Positions 18,846 to 28,201 of a DNA stretch of 64,000 nt are shown in pieces. Both the position numbers and the translations under genes were made by a program. How positions within the stretch are numbered: the first letter of the stretch is position 1; each line of letters opens with the position of its first letter. Below the pieces are notes generated by a model that was not told the DNA's origin, did not search any database, and saw only the letters and a list, made by a program, of their open reading frames with translations. The stretch is from Colwellia hornerae (GTDB taxonomy: Bacteria > Pseudomonadota > Gammaproteobacteria > Enterobacterales > Alteromonadaceae), in NCBI RefSeq assembly GCF_007954355.1, contig NZ_VOLR01000008.1, positions 114,068-178,067 of the forward strand. Reading direction: 5' to 3'.

Positions 18846-20612
18846 ATGGTTAGCATAAATACCAATGTAACTAGTTTGTTTTTGCAACGTCAACTCACCG
18901 ATAACACTAATAAGTTATCGGTAACCTTTGCTCGACTGTCATCGGGTATGCGTATTAATTCAGCAGCAGATGATGCCGCCGGTTTACAAATATCAAATAG
19001 ATTAACTTCACAAGTTAATGGTCTGGCTGTAGCACAGCGCAATGCTAACGACGGTATATCAATTGCTCAAACAGCTGAGGGTGCTTTAAACGAATCGACC
19101 AATATTCTCTTTAGAATGCGTGATCTTTCACTACAAGCGAGTAATGGATCATTAACTATAGATGATAGAGAAGCCCTTAATAAAGAGTCTGAACAATTAA
19201 AGTCAGAGTTAGACAGAATCAACAGCACTACATCTTTTGGCGGTAATCAGCTTTTCGAGCAGACGGATGATGTTGCCTCAAGTACAGGCACTGAAGCTGA
19301 GCGAAATATTATGCAAATACTACAAAGTGGCGTATTAGCAGAGTCAGAAGATATTCTCCAAAGTGTATTAGGATTAACTGGTGATGGTTCCAAGATGAAA
19401 ATAGATTTTGAGAATGTTGATGGTGTTAACGGTAAACTTGCTTCTGTTTCATACTTAGGAAGTACTGGTAATCCTGGTATTAATTTAGTTATGACCATTG
19501 ATTTAGATGACTTTTCAACTCTTGATGCCAGTAAAACTAAACTGTTAAAATCTACATTACTGCATGAGATGACTCATGCAGTAATGGCAAATAACATGGA
19601 CTTAACTTCGGTCCCAACTTGGTTTGTGGAAGGAACAGCTGAGGCGGTTAGTGGCGCTGATGATCGCGTAGCTGCTGATATTGCTAACTTTGGAGTTGCA
19701 GCATTAAAAACTGAACTCGATGGTATATTTAGTAATAACAATGCGACTTTAGTTACAGATCTTGATGTTGCTGGTGTATATTCAGGTGGTTATATCACTA
19801 TGCGCTACCTAGAAGATCAGGTAGGAGAATCAGGTATAAAAAGTATTATGGCTAGCCTTTCTGCAGGTTCAACATTTGATGACTCACTCGCTGCCCAAGG
19901 AACATTTGCAAATAATGCTGCATTAAGAAATAGCTTAATGACAACAGGAACTGTTTTTGAAGACTTTATTACTTCGAATATAAATACAACTAATGCTGAC
20001 AATGGCGCTTTTGGTGGCTTCGATGCTGCGGGTGGAGTAAATAGAACTGAAACTATTGTTGGTACTAATGGATCCGCAACAACCGCTAACTTTGCATCTT
20101 TCTTTGTTAATGGGGATGATGATACCGACCAAACTGATTTTGATTCTACTAATGCTAAATGGGACCCAACTACTTTTAATGAAGTCGCCTTAGCAGAATA
20201 CAGCACCGCTTTTTCCTTGGGCGGCGATAAAACAAAGTTTCAAATAGGGGCCGATGCCAACCAAACTATTGACTTAAAAATCTCGGGATTTTCCACAAAA
20301 AACATGGGATTAGATGGAATAAATTTAATGGAAAACCCACAGTTAGCTATAGCTAGTATTGACGATGCTTTAGGCTACGTTGATAATCAGCGCTCAAGTT
20401 TAGGTGCTTTTATGAATAGACTAGAGCACTCCATTTCAAATCTAAGTAATATTCAAGAAAATGTCAGTGCTAGTCGTTCTCGCATACAAGACACCGATTT
20501 TGCCACAGAAACAGCGCAATTAACCTCTTTACAAATTAAGCAACAAGCAACAACCGCGTTACTTGCACAGAGCAACATAGCAGCAGAGTCTATATTAAAA
20601 TTACTAGGCTAA
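18846..20612 (+). CDS. Flagellin with inserted zinc-metallopeptidase domain (flagellinolysin type)
   Basis: This 588-residue protein has complete flagellin ends. Residues 1-140 match the D0/D1 core ([20 protein letters not shown]), and about 475-588 match the C-terminal core ([17 protein letters not shown], ending ILKLLG). Between them, in the normally variable surface region, lies an unrelated insert of roughly 300 residues with a metallopeptidase site: HEMTH at 240-244 and WFVEG at 259-263. Glu262 is the likely third zinc ligand, as in gluzincins and M9 collagenases (WYEEG). Enzymatically active flagellins of this design, flagellinolysins, are known from other bacteria; I infer that this one is exported and displayed on the filament. 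It is transcribed divergently from flrA behind a sigma-28 promoter. Confidence 0.88.
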   Translation: MVSINTNVTSLFLQRQLTDNTNKLSVTFARLSSGMRINSAADDAAGLQISNRLTSQVNGLAVAQRNANDGISIAQTAEGALNESTNILFRMRDLSLQASNGSLTIDDREALNKESEQLKSELDRINSTTSFGGNQLFEQTDDVASSTGTEAERNIMQILQSGVLAESEDILQSVLGLTGDGSKMKIDFENVDGVNGKLASVSYLGSTGNPGINLVMTIDLDDFSTLDASKTKLLKSTLLHEMTHAVMANNMDLTSVPTWFVEGTAEAVSGADDRVAADIANFGVAALKTELDGIFSNNNATLVTDLDVAGVYSGGYITMRYLEDQVGESGIKSIMASLSAGSTFDDSLAAQGTFANNAALRNSLMTTGTVFEDFITSNINTTNADNGAFGGFDAAGGVNRTETIVGTNGSATTANFASFFVNGDDDTDQTDFDSTNAKWDPTTFNEVALAEYSTAFSLGGDKTKFQIGADANQTIDLKISGFSTKNMGLDGINLMENPQLAIASIDDALGYVDNQRSSLGAFMNRLEHSISNLSNIQENVSASRSRIQDTDFATETAQLTSLQIKQQATTALLAQSNIAAESILKLLG

Positions 20613-20764
20613 AGTGAGTGTCAAAAATTTGCTATCTATTTATTCTTAATATATGTCCACTTTTATCAATATCATAATAAAAACCATCATTTAAATTCAT
20701 ATTTCACATTTATTTTCAATAACTTAATTAAGTTAACATTAATAAAAAAATCAATCTGAATATT

Positions 20765-20780
20765 TGGCACAAAAAAAGCA
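20765..20780 (+). promoter_or_regulatory. Sigma-54 promoter before the 94-residue gene and fliS
   Basis: The sequence TGGCACA followed by an A run and AAGCA has a perfect -24 half and the GC pair in exact spacing. The -12 half has AAGC in place of TTGC. It lies 43 bases before the next start codon and would put the unknown gene, fliS and fliT in the sigma-54 flagellar class. Confidence 0.65.
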
Positions 20781-20822
20781 TACTTAGTATTAATAACTAT
20801 ATTTTAAATAATAGGAAATCAG

Positions 20823-21107
20823 ATGTTGATTATAAATGGCACGGCTGAATTAATGCATGATAATAAAGAATTCACTAAAGGAACCCGTCACGAGTTTAAT
20901 ATGTTTTCAAAAGAAATGCCTTTTGAACAACAAATCACCCAAATAGAAGAGTATTTAGTCACTCGCGGTTGGGATAATATTGAAGTAATAAGCAACGGTG
21001 TTTTAAATAACAAAGAAGATATAACTCATGATGTATTACTGCAGGCTTATCAAAAAGCACAAAATGAAGGTTTTGCGGTAACTGTAAATAACCAACCTTT
21101 AGTTTAA
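20823..21107 (+). CDS. Unrecognised 94-residue protein in the flagellar locus
   Basis: I do not recognise a family. The protein is soluble and acidic to neutral, without a signal peptide or membrane segment. The middle (about 38-60) looks alpha/beta (QQITQIEEYLVTRGWDNIEV), and residues 68-94 look like a helix followed by a strand. A ribosome site (AGGAAA) lies just before the ATG. A sigma-54-type element lies 43 bases upstream and fliS follows after about 90 bases, which ties it to flagellar expression. It could be a filament or chaperone accessory, but that is inference from position only. Confidence 0.75.
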   Translation: MLIINGTAELMHDNKEFTKGTRHEFNMFSKEMPFEQQITQIEEYLVTRGWDNIEVISNGVLNNKEDITHDVLLQAYQKAQNEGFAVTVNNQPLV

Positions 21108-21196
21108 GCTAGCTAACTTAAAAGTTAACGTCTAAAGCTATTGTTTCAATTCTACAAGTTTTCTATACTCAAGATATAGCTAACGAGGAGGTGTCT

Positions 21197-21595
21197 ATGA
21201 CACACGCATCACTTAAAAAGTATCAACAAACCAACAAAAGCACTGCTCAGCAAGCATCACCTTATCAATTAGTGGCTATGCTCTTTCAAAAGTTGTTAGG
21301 CAATATAGCTACCGCTAAAGGCGCTATTTCGCAAAAGAACTATGATCTAAAAGGTACAGAGCTATCAAATGCGATCGCTATTATTGGCGTTTTAGAGGGA
21401 TCTCTTGATTTTAAACAAGGGGGAGAAGTATCACAAAATTTAGCTTCACTTTATAAATATTGTTCTGAACAGTTATTAACGGCAAGTACCAATAATGATC
21501 CAGATAAGCTAGAAGAAATTATCCAAGTGTTATTACCAATAAAGTCTGGTTGGGACTCTATTCCTCTAGAAAGCCAGGGTAGGGTTAGTTTTTAG
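21197..21595 (+). CDS. fliS: Flagellin export chaperone FliS
   Basis: FliS binds the C-terminal D0 helix of flagellin and keeps it unpolymerised before export. It has 132 residues from the ATG at 21197. I prefer this to the GTG at 21191 because the Shine-Dalgarno sequence GAGGAGG (21185-21191) overlaps that GTG. Family features are KKYQQT near the start, ASPYQLVAMLFQKLLGNIATAKGAI (helix 1) and the final helices around LEEIIQVLLPIKSGWDSI. The stop overlaps the next gene as TAGTG. Confidence 0.95.
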   Translation: MTHASLKKYQQTNKSTAQQASPYQLVAMLFQKLLGNIATAKGAISQKNYDLKGTELSNAIAIIGVLEGSLDFKQGGEVSQNLASLYKYCSEQLLTASTNNDPDKLEEIIQVLLPIKSGWDSIPLESQGRVSF

Positions 21596-21981
21596 TGGCT
21601 GATTGTACCCAAAAACACCTTAAAAAAATAAATAAAGTATCGCGACAACTTTTGTCGCGCATACTTGCTACTCATAATAACATCCAACTTTCCCCTCTAA
21701 AGTCAAACTTAGAAATCACCGAAGAGCAATTAGCAAATAGAGAGAATAAAGAATTAGCTGAATTAACAGAGTTATCCCAAAAGCGACAAATATTGATAAC
21801 CAAGTTATTTAAAAACAATACAGCTGAAAAAATGAACGCTGAATCCGAACTTGTGCAAGAGATGATAGCGCTTGATATCGAATTAACCGCTAACGCTAAA
21901 TCATCTAAACAATTAATAACCGAACAAGTCCTTAAAGTGAAAAAAAGTAAAAAAATAACGAAATCCTACCAGAAGTATTAA
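21595..21981 (+). CDS. FliT-like flagellar chaperone (GTG start)
   Basis: This 128-residue, highly charged, all-helical protein starts at a GTG that overlaps the fliS stop (TAGTG), so it is translationally coupled to fliS. Its position directly after fliS, its size and its predicted helical bundle match FliT-type chaperones of FliD. The sequence itself gives no strong FliT motif that I can point to, so the function rests largely on context. It ends in a Lys-rich tail. Confidence 0.75.
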   Translation: MADCTQKHLKKINKVSRQLLSRILATHNNIQLSPLKSNLEITEEQLANRENKELAELTELSQKRQILITKLFKNNTAEKMNAESELVQEMIALDIELTANAKSSKQLITEQVLKVKKSKKITKSYQKY

Positions 21982-22253
21982 TGCCCATACTCTCTTTAGC
22001 CAAACACTATTTATTTGATTGAGCAAAAAAATAGTGAAAACTAAGGGCCAAAGCTAGACACTAATAGCTGTTAAAAATCAGATATAACATCAATCTACTA
22101 TTCATTACGACGCTATTTATTGCTCTGTTATTCACAGACCCAAGATCTCAATAGTTTAAATTATAAACAACCACACTTATACTTAACTTTATATCGATTA
22201 TTTTAGTTATTGATCACTTAACTGATTACTTAGAGACGACGCTGGAAAGTGTA
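21982..22253. other. Intergenic stretch after the fliT-like gene
   Basis: This is the first part of a 590-base gap between the fliT-like gene and fliD. It holds one imperfect hairpin at about 22006-22037 (CACTATTT paired with AAATAGTG) without a T tract. I see no gene in it. Confidence 0.4.
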
Positions 22254-22525
22254 ATGTCAATTGCCAACCTGCTAAGCGCAAGTAGTGATATATCACAAAT
22301 CTTTGCTACAAGAGTTAAGGCTCTTGAAAAAGAGATAACTCTAAAACCAGATTTAGGCGTGTTTTCAGCTGTCTTTGTGGAAATTTCAAAACTAGGTATT
22401 GATAAGCAGTGAAAGAAATGTAAGTTGAGGCATCAAGAGAGATTGAAGATGTTACCAGTGAAGTAATAAGGATTAGATCAACCATTGGTAGGGCTCATTC
22501 TGTTGGTAATTTAACGAATAGTTGA
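22254..22525 (+). pseudogene. Possible frameshifted small gene
   Basis: An ATG at 22254 opens a 52-codon frame (MSIANLLSASSDISQIFATR...) that stops at 22412. In another frame, starting at 22409 and interrupted by a TAA at 22421-22423, the sequence continues with protein-like composition (VEASREIEDVTSEVIRIRST...) to a stop at 22523-22525. Together they look like one soluble helical protein of about 90 residues broken by one frameshift and one stop. I do not recognise the family. It could instead be a genuine 52-residue gene. Confidence 0.4.
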
Positions 22526-22573
22526 TTTATTATTTAATTAGGAACTAATTACTGTAGTTTTATCAATTAAAGG

Positions 22574-24001
22574 TTAGTTATTTTTTCTAACAACCCCTGG
22601 CATATTATCTAATTGAGCCATTAGGTAAGTACTGGTAGAATTTAACTGGGCAACGATCAAATCCATTGCATTATACTGGGAATACAATCGTGCTTCTAAT
22701 GATTCCATCCTACGTTCAAAAGTTAAATAACTATCATCTAATTTATCTAATTGGCTAGTTCGACTATCAATACGATTTTGAATAACGCCATCGGAGTCAG
22801 TATAAAAGCTAGTTAGCCTCTCAAGTGAATTCGCAAATCCATTAGCTGAATCTGACCCCACAAAAAACTGCTGTACACCGCCCACATCGCTATCAATATA
22901 CTCATTCAAAGTTTCAGTGTCTAAGCTCAACACACCATATTGATCACTTTGCACACCGAGCTGTGAAAGTGATGAAGTCTTACCGTTGCCCATATCAAAC
23001 TCTTGGCTAAATTGTTGACGTAATTTCCCCATAACGCCACGTAACAATGAATCACCCGCAAGAGGTCCACTGCCACCTTCGCCCGCTGCTCCCAGCTGTT
23101 TGCTTAAGACTTGTAACTCATTATAACTTTTAACAAACTTCTCTAAGCCTGATTTAATATTAGCGTTATTTTCTGTAAAGCTAATTTTGCTAATATCATC
23201 ATCAACCTCGTGCATTTTTTTAGCCGTGATATCTACGCCATCAATAACGTCTTTAAATGTATTTGTACTACTAGTTACTACAAGCGTGTCATCGATAGTA
23301 ATTTGAGCATCAAGCGCTTCAGTAACCTCAGCCAGATTTTTGATATGATTAAGCGAATCAGGATCTGAAACATCGTAGGCAAGGCGAGACAAACCAAGAT
23401 TATCAATATCATCGCCACCACTGTCACCAGTAACTGTGGTGGTAATCGCGTTTACAACACCAGTTTCTTTACTGGTCATAATAAGATGTTGGCCAGCATC
23501 ATCTGTTACTATAGTGGCGATAACAGAGTCATTATCAACACTGTCATTAATTGCATCTCGAATATCACTCAAGGTATCAGTGGCGGAGACTGCAATATCA
23601 AAATCACTTTCCGCTACAGCAATATTTAAGGTACCTTCGCCAACAGTTTGATCGCTATCAATGGCACCCGACATCAACTTATGAGCTTGTGCCAAAACAT
23701 CAACTTTTACTGAATAATTACCTACTTGAGCATCTTTGCTAGCACTCAAACCAACAAAGCTATCTGAACCACTTGCTGCTCGCAATTGATAGTTGTCGGC
23801 GTCTGCCAGACTCGATATAGAATTGGTAACACTCTCTAAAGCAGATTTTAATGCACCTATGGCAGAGATATCAGTCGTCATCTCTGCTTGCTGTTTGTTA
23901 GCTCGAGAAATAAAAGGGGCTTTCTCCGCACCTACAATAGCACTAACGATTTCACTAACTTGTAAACCTGAGCCTATCCCAGTAAACGTTAAATCAGGCA
24001 T
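22574..24001 (-). CDS. fliD: Flagellar filament cap protein FliD
   Basis: FliD forms the cap at the filament tip and folds incoming flagellins into place. It has 475 residues: FliD_N (about 8-105, LTFTGIGSGLQVSEIVSAIV), a flagellin-hook IN-type repeat region, and FliD_C (about 235-460, with KFVKSYNELQVLSKQLG and FERRMESLEARLYSQYNAMD). It ends with the usual TSTYLMAQLDNM pattern. It follows flaG with a 66-base gap. Confidence 0.95.
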   Translation of the reverse strand: MPDLTFTGIGSGLQVSEIVSAIVGAEKAPFISRANKQQAEMTTDISAIGALKSALESVTNSISSLADADNYQLRAASGSDSFVGLSASKDAQVGNYSVKVDVLAQAHKLMSGAIDSDQTVGEGTLNIAVAESDFDIAVSATDTLSDIRDAINDSVDNDSVIATIVTDDAGQHLIMTSKETGVVNAITTTVTGDSGGDDIDNLGLSRLAYDVSDPDSLNHIKNLAEVTEALDAQITIDDTLVVTSSTNTFKDVIDGVDITAKKMHEVDDDISKISFTENNANIKSGLEKFVKSYNELQVLSKQLGAAGEGGSGPLAGDSLLRGVMGKLRQQFSQEFDMGNGKTSSLSQLGVQSDQYGVLSLDTETLNEYIDSDVGGVQQFFVGSDSANGFANSLERLTSFYTDSDGVIQNRIDSRTSQLDKLDDSYLTFERRMESLEARLYSQYNAMDLIVAQLNSTSTYLMAQLDNMPGVVRKNN

Positions 24002-24067
24002 AAGTCCCCCTTTTATTTTTTATAATGAACACGAAATAATTACTCTGCTTATAAAAAGCAAAGATAG

Positions 24068-24481
24068 TTATACCTTTGCATCAACAAAACCACCAACCAT
24101 ATCAGACAACTTAGCGACTAAACTTAGTACTTCCTCGGAGGGATATTGCTTAACTAAATCGCCACTGTTTTTATCAATAACCTTAATGACATCACGACCA
24201 GAATCTTTATCAACAGTAAATTCTAAACCACGATTCATTTCGCCAACAAAATCTTGCAGTTGTTGTGCCACTTTCTCAAGTTGCTCTGGTGTCAACGGCT
24301 TTGTGATATCGTCGTTTCCAACAGTTTTATCAACAACATTTTGCTGAGTAACATTTTTCTCTGCTATGTTGTTATCAATACCTTTTGCTAATGAGACATC
24401 ACTTTCTGAGTCTTGCTTTTTACTGTACTCAGAAGTTAAATTAGTAGAGCTGAGGTCAAGACCACTTTTTACTATACTCAT
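24068..24481 (-). CDS. flaG: FlaG family protein
   Basis: FlaG proteins affect filament length and are commonly found between flagellin and fliD genes, as here. It has 137 residues. The N-terminal 65 residues are polar and probably disordered. The C-terminal FlaG domain (about 75-137) contains LQDFVGEMNRGLEFTVDKDSG, DVIKVIDKNSGDLVKQYPSEE and a final helix. That pattern is diagnostic. Confidence 0.93.
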   Translation of the reverse strand: MSIVKSGLDLSSTNLTSEYSKKQDSESDVSLAKGIDNNIAEKNVTQQNVVDKTVGNDDITKPLTPEQLEKVAQQLQDFVGEMNRGLEFTVDKDSGRDVIKVIDKNSGDLVKQYPSEEVLSLVAKLSDMVGGFVDAKV

Positions 24482-24538
24482 TATAGACTCCTTATCTTAT
24501 AACTACACTTGTTAAAGCCAAACCTATTACTAAAACAC

Positions 24539-24572
24539 AAAAAGGAAGAGGTATTTAGGCCCCTTCCTTTTT
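24539..24572 (-). terminator. Terminator after the first flagellin
   Basis: Arms AAAAAGGAAG (24539-24548) and CTTCCTTTTT (24563-24572) form a hairpin that, read on the minus strand, ends in a T run. It lies 50 bases after the flagellin stop and before flaG. Confidence 0.7.
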
Positions 24573-24621
24573 CACTATTTTAGGCCAAGCTTAGCTAATT
24601 TAGCTTTAGCTCTTAATGAGA

Positions 24622-26175
24622 TTAACCGATTAAGCTTAATGCTGCTTGTGGTAATTGGTTAGCCTGCGCTAAAATTGATGTACCGGCTTGTTGCAAGATT
24701 TGGTTTTTAGTCATTTGCGCAGTCTCCACGGCAAAATCAGTATCTTGAATTCGACTACGAGACGCTGATACATTTTCCTGGATATTTGACAAGTTGCTAA
24801 TGGTATGGCCAAAACGGTTTTGCACCGCACCCAAATCAGCGCGTTGGCTGTCAATTCCCGCCAAGGCACCATCAATAGTAGCAAGGGCGCTTTGCGCACC
24901 GCCCTCAGTCAAAAGGTCAACATCAGCAATAGCCGAAAAAGTTTGAGCTCCTATTGCTAAATTCTGCGTTCCGACAGCAACCGTTGTATTACCAGTAGTT
25001 GCAGCAATGGTTAAACTAGGAGTATCGCCTTTAGCAGTATCGCCTTCAACTATCGCATCACTGAAATCAAGCGAACCTTGAACGTATTGTATCGGTTCAG
25101 CGGTAGACGCACCATCTGCCGCCGCATGAGTGACTTTGCCCGTTGTAATTTCAGCGCCTGCCGAATCAGCAGCAGCAAGTGTGTATATCCCAGCAGCTGT
25201 AGCTGCACCAGTACTACCCATTGTAATTGCCATGGCAGTACCATCTGCCTTGACAATCGATAGGTCGCCATTAGTATTGATTGCTGCCGTAATACCCGCA
25301 GCAGCCAAAGTAGCATCGCCGTTGATTGCACCCATTATATTAGTTTCAGCAGCCGCACTACTAGTGGTAGTGTCTATGCCGGTAAGGGCAACACCATCAA
25401 TGGTTAAGTCTAACGAACCGGTAGCTGCTGCTGGAGTGGTTACATTGATTAATGCTTCTGTTTGACCGGTAACGCCACTGATCCCGCCCAGTGCATTGAT
25501 GCTCGCTGCATTTGCAGCCATGCCATCGCTTAACGCTACTGCAGTGGTCTTGCCATTAACGTTAACGTCTAATGAATCACCAACCACGGAAGTTGGCGCT
25601 GTAGTTGCGGTTATCCCGCCAAGACCAGTGATGCTTATAGCACCATCTACAGAGGCGCCGTTTGCACCTATATCTTTAGCAGCGGTACTAGTTAAAGTGA
25701 ATGAAATTGTTTCATTCGCGTTAGAGCCTACTTGGAAATTTTTAGAGCCAAAACTACCATCAAGTAATTGTTGACCACCAAATGAGGTTGTCTCTGAAAT
25801 ACGAGTAAGTTCACTACTTAATGCAGATACTTCTTTTTGCATTGCTTCACGGTCTTCACTTGAGTTTGAACCGTTGGCAGATTGCAAGGCTAATTCACGC
25901 ATACGTTGTAATATATCGGTAGACGCCTGCATTGAACCCTCTGCGGTTTGTGCCATTGAAATGCCATCGTTAGCATTACGTTGCGCTACACCTAAACCAT
26001 TTATTTGTGAGGTTAAGCGGTTAGCAATCTGTAAACCAGCTGCATCATCTTTAGCACTGTTAATACGCATACCCGATGATAGACGCTCCATTGATTGTTG
26101 AAGACCAGCACCTGACTTAGTTAAGTTACGTTGTGCATTTAATGATGCTGTATTTGTTACTACTGATATAGCCAT
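24622..26175 (-). CDS. fliC: Flagellin A (sigma-28 copy)
   Basis: This filament subunit has 517 residues. The N-terminal D0/D1 core (1-165) carries [20 protein letters not shown], and the C-terminal core (about 425-517) carries [19 protein letters not shown]. The central region (about 170-420) is rich in Ala, Thr and Gly and likely forms the surface domains. It is the same length as the neighbouring flagellin and shares with it an 880-base, nearly identical tract (24797-25676). A sigma-28 promoter lies upstream at 26268-26294 and a terminator follows. Its 5' leader is about 85 bases. Confidence 0.96.
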   Translation of the reverse strand: MAISVVTNTASLNAQRNLTKSGAGLQQSMERLSSGMRINSAKDDAAGLQIANRLTSQINGLGVAQRNANDGISMAQTAEGSMQASTDILQRMRELALQSANGSNSSEDREAMQKEVSALSSELTRISETTSFGGQQLLDGSFGSKNFQVGSNANETISFTLTSTAAKDIGANGASVDGAISITGLGGITATTAPTSVVGDSLDVNVNGKTTAVALSDGMAANAASINALGGISGVTGQTEALINVTTPAAATGSLDLTIDGVALTGIDTTTSSAAAETNIMGAINGDATLAAAGITAAINTNGDLSIVKADGTAMAITMGSTGAATAAGIYTLAAADSAGAEITTGKVTHAAADGASTAEPIQYVQGSLDFSDAIVEGDTAKGDTPSLTIAATTGNTTVAVGTQNLAIGAQTFSAIADVDLLTEGGAQSALATIDGALAGIDSQRADLGAVQNRFGHTISNLSNIQENVSASRSRIQDTDFAVETAQMTKNQILQQAGTSILAQANQLPQAALSLIG

Positions 26176-26267
26176 GTTAAAACTCCTGCTTACATAAATG
26201 TAATGCGTTAATTAATTAGTAGATTTTGGAACTATCAGTAGTGCATCAAGTTCCCGTTCTATACACC

Positions 26268-26294
26268 TTAACGGCAGGAGAAAAATTAACTTTA
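26268..26294 (-). promoter_or_regulatory. Sigma-28 promoter before flagellin A
   Basis: Read on the minus strand: TAAAGTTA, an 11-base spacer, then GCCGTTAA, each one base from the FliA consensus. It is about 95 bases before the start codon. Confidence 0.85.
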
Positions 26295-26330
26295 ATCTTT
26301 TTATCAAAAAGATTATTGGGCATTGGATTA

Positions 26331-26493
26331 GGCGACTAAACTCGCAGCTACACAATATTACAACACCCAGCCAACAATCACCGTAGGGGCGACTTTAGTC
26401 GTCGTCCATTTATAAATAAGCACAAAAAAAAGCCGAACAATGATTGTTCGGCTTTTTTAAACTCATGACTCTATTTAGGCGACTAAAGTCGCC
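26331..26493. repeat. Cluster of REP-like GGCGACTAAAGTCGCC elements
   Basis: The motif occurs three times between the two flagellins: a degenerate copy at about 26331-26345 (GGCGACTAAACTCGC), an inverted copy at about 26384-26404, and a near-perfect palindrome GGCGACTAAAGTCGCC at 26478-26493. Two flank the terminator. They resemble short interspersed palindromic repeats; no transposase is nearby. Confidence 0.55.
26424..26458 (-). terminator. Bidirectional terminator after flagellin B
   Basis: Arms AGCCGAACAA and TTGTTCGGCT enclose a three-base loop, with an A run on one side and a T run on the other (26424-26458). It lies 53 bases after the stop of flagellin B and upstream of the flagellin A promoter, so it separates the two flagellin transcripts. 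Confidence 0.9.
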
Positions 26494-26510
26494 GCTAAAA
26501 CCAGCTAAAA

Positions 26511-28064
26511 CTAACCTAACAAGCTAATGGCCGCTTGTGGTATTTGGTTAGCTTGCGCTAAAATTGACGTACCTGCTTGTTGCAATATTTGGTTCTTGGT
26601 CATCACTGCAGTTTCTACCGCAAAGTCAGTATCTTGAATTCGACTACGAGACGCTGATACATTTTCCTGGATATTTGCCAAGTTACTAATGGTATGGCCA
26701 AAACGGTTTTGCACCGCACCCAAATCAGCGCGTTGGCTGTCAATTCCCGCCAAGGCACCATCAATAGTAGCAAGGGCGCTTTGCGCACCGCCCTCAGTCA
26801 AAAGGTCAACATCAGCAATAGCCGAAAAAGTTTGAGCTCCTATTGCTAAATTCTGCGTTCCGACAGCAACCGTTGTATTACCAGTAGTTGCAGCAATGGT
26901 TAAACTAGGAGTATCGCCTTTAGCAGTATCGCCTTCAACTATCGCATCACTGAAATCAAGCGAACCTTGAACGTATTGTATCGGTTCAGCGGTAGACGCA
27001 CCATTTCCCGCCGTATGAGTGACTTTGCCCGTTGTAATTTCAGCACCTGCCGAATCAGCAGCAGCAAGTGTGTATATCCCAGCAGCTGTAGCTGCACCAG
27101 TACTACCCATTGTAATTGCCATGGCAGTACCATCTGCCTTGACAATCGATAGGTCGCCATTAGTATTGATTGCTGCCGTAATACCCGCAGCAGCCAAAGT
27201 AGCATCGCCGTTGATTGCACCCATTATATTAGTTTCAGCAGCCGCACTACTAGTGGTAGTGTCTATGCCGGTAAGGGCAACACCATCAATGGTTAAGTCT
27301 AACGAACCGGTAGCTGCTGCTGGAGTGGTTACATTGATTAATGCTTCTGTTTGACCGGTAACGCCACTGATCCCGCCCAGTGCATTGATGCTCGCTGCAT
27401 TTGCAGCCATGCCATCGCTTAACGCTACTGCAGTGGTCTTGCCATTAACGTTAACGTCTAATGAATCACCAACCACGGAAGTTGGCGCTGTAGTTGCGGT
27501 TATCCCGCCAAGACCAGTGATGCTTATAGCACCATCTACAGAGGCGCCGTTTGCACCTATATCTTCAGCAGCGGTACTACCCATCGTCATCGAAATAGTT
27601 TCATTGGCATTAGCGCCAACTTGGAAATTTTTAGTACCAAACGTGCCATCGAGTAATTTTTGACCACCAAATGAGGTGGTATCAGAAATACGGGTCAATT
27701 CAGACTGTAACGCTGACACTTCTTTTTGCATTGCTTCACGGTCTTCACTTGAGTTAGAGCCGTTAGCTGATTGAAGTGCTAGCTCTCGCATACGTTGTAG
27801 AATATCAGTAGAGGCTTGCATTGCCCCCTCAGCAGTCTGCGCCATTGAAATACCGTCATTTGCATTTCGTTGTGCAACACCTAAACCATTAATTTGTGAG
27901 GTTAAACGATTTGAAATTTGCAAACCCGCTGCATCGTCTTTGGCGCTATTTATACGCATACCCGATGACAAGCGTTCCATCGATGTAGCAAGCCCTTGAC
28001 CCGATTTTGTTAAATTACGTTGTGCGTTTAATGACGAGGTATTTGTGACTACTGATAAAGCCAT
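26511..28064 (-). CDS. Flagellin B (sigma-54 copy)
   Basis: This second full-length filament subunit is also 517 residues. The conserved N-terminus differs from flagellin A at scattered positions ([17 protein letters not shown], with QGLATSME in place of AGLQQSME), and the C-terminus ends [11 protein letters not shown]. The central region is nearly the same as in flagellin A. A sigma-54 element at 28202-28216, not sigma-28, lies upstream, so this copy should be expressed earlier, as the major sigma-54 flagellin FlaA is in Vibrio. Confidence 0.95.
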   Translation of the reverse strand: MALSVVTNTSSLNAQRNLTKSGQGLATSMERLSSGMRINSAKDDAAGLQISNRLTSQINGLGVAQRNANDGISMAQTAEGAMQASTDILQRMRELALQSANGSNSSEDREAMQKEVSALQSELTRISDTTSFGGQKLLDGTFGTKNFQVGANANETISMTMGSTAAEDIGANGASVDGAISITGLGGITATTAPTSVVGDSLDVNVNGKTTAVALSDGMAANAASINALGGISGVTGQTEALINVTTPAAATGSLDLTIDGVALTGIDTTTSSAAAETNIMGAINGDATLAAAGITAAINTNGDLSIVKADGTAMAITMGSTGAATAAGIYTLAAADSAGAEITTGKVTHTAGNGASTAEPIQYVQGSLDFSDAIVEGDTAKGDTPSLTIAATTGNTTVAVGTQNLAIGAQTFSAIADVDLLTEGGAQSALATIDGALAGIDSQRADLGAVQNRFGHTISNLANIQENVSASRSRIQDTDFAVETAVMTKNQILQQAGTSILAQANQIPQAAISLLG

Positions 28065-28181
28065 GATAAAACTCCTAATGTATTAATGTTATTTAATTAG
28101 AAGCTTTTTAAAAAAGCCTCTTTAGTCTTATTGAAAAAACAACTGCGCTATTTAATATCGACTTTTGTTGTTTACTGTCTT

Positions 28182-28197
28182 TTATTCGTACGAATAA
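28182..28197. promoter_or_regulatory. Perfect 16-base palindrome at the flagellin B start region
   Basis: TTATTCGTACGAATAA is perfectly symmetric. Its centre is about 13 bases downstream of the GC of the sigma-54 element, so it covers the expected transcription start of flagellin B. It could be an operator or simply an mRNA 5' stem. Confidence 0.4.
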
Positions 28198-28201
28198 TAA
28201 A

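Noticed and set aside
22006..22037. Hairpin after the fliT-like gene as a terminator
   Set aside because: The stem is A/T-rich, the loop is long and no T run follows, so I do not call it a terminator.
25130..27354. Two identical plus-strand open frames of 111 codons antisense to the flagellins (25130-25465 and 27019-27354)
   Set aside because: They arise because the Ala/Thr-rich flagellin core lacks stops on the opposite strand. They have no ribosome site, and their identity simply follows the duplicated flagellin tract.
24622..28064. Flagellin tandem pair as a phase-variable cassette
   Set aside because: There are no invertible repeats or recombinase gene. Both copies have their own promoters and full reading frames, so gene conversion explains the similarity better.
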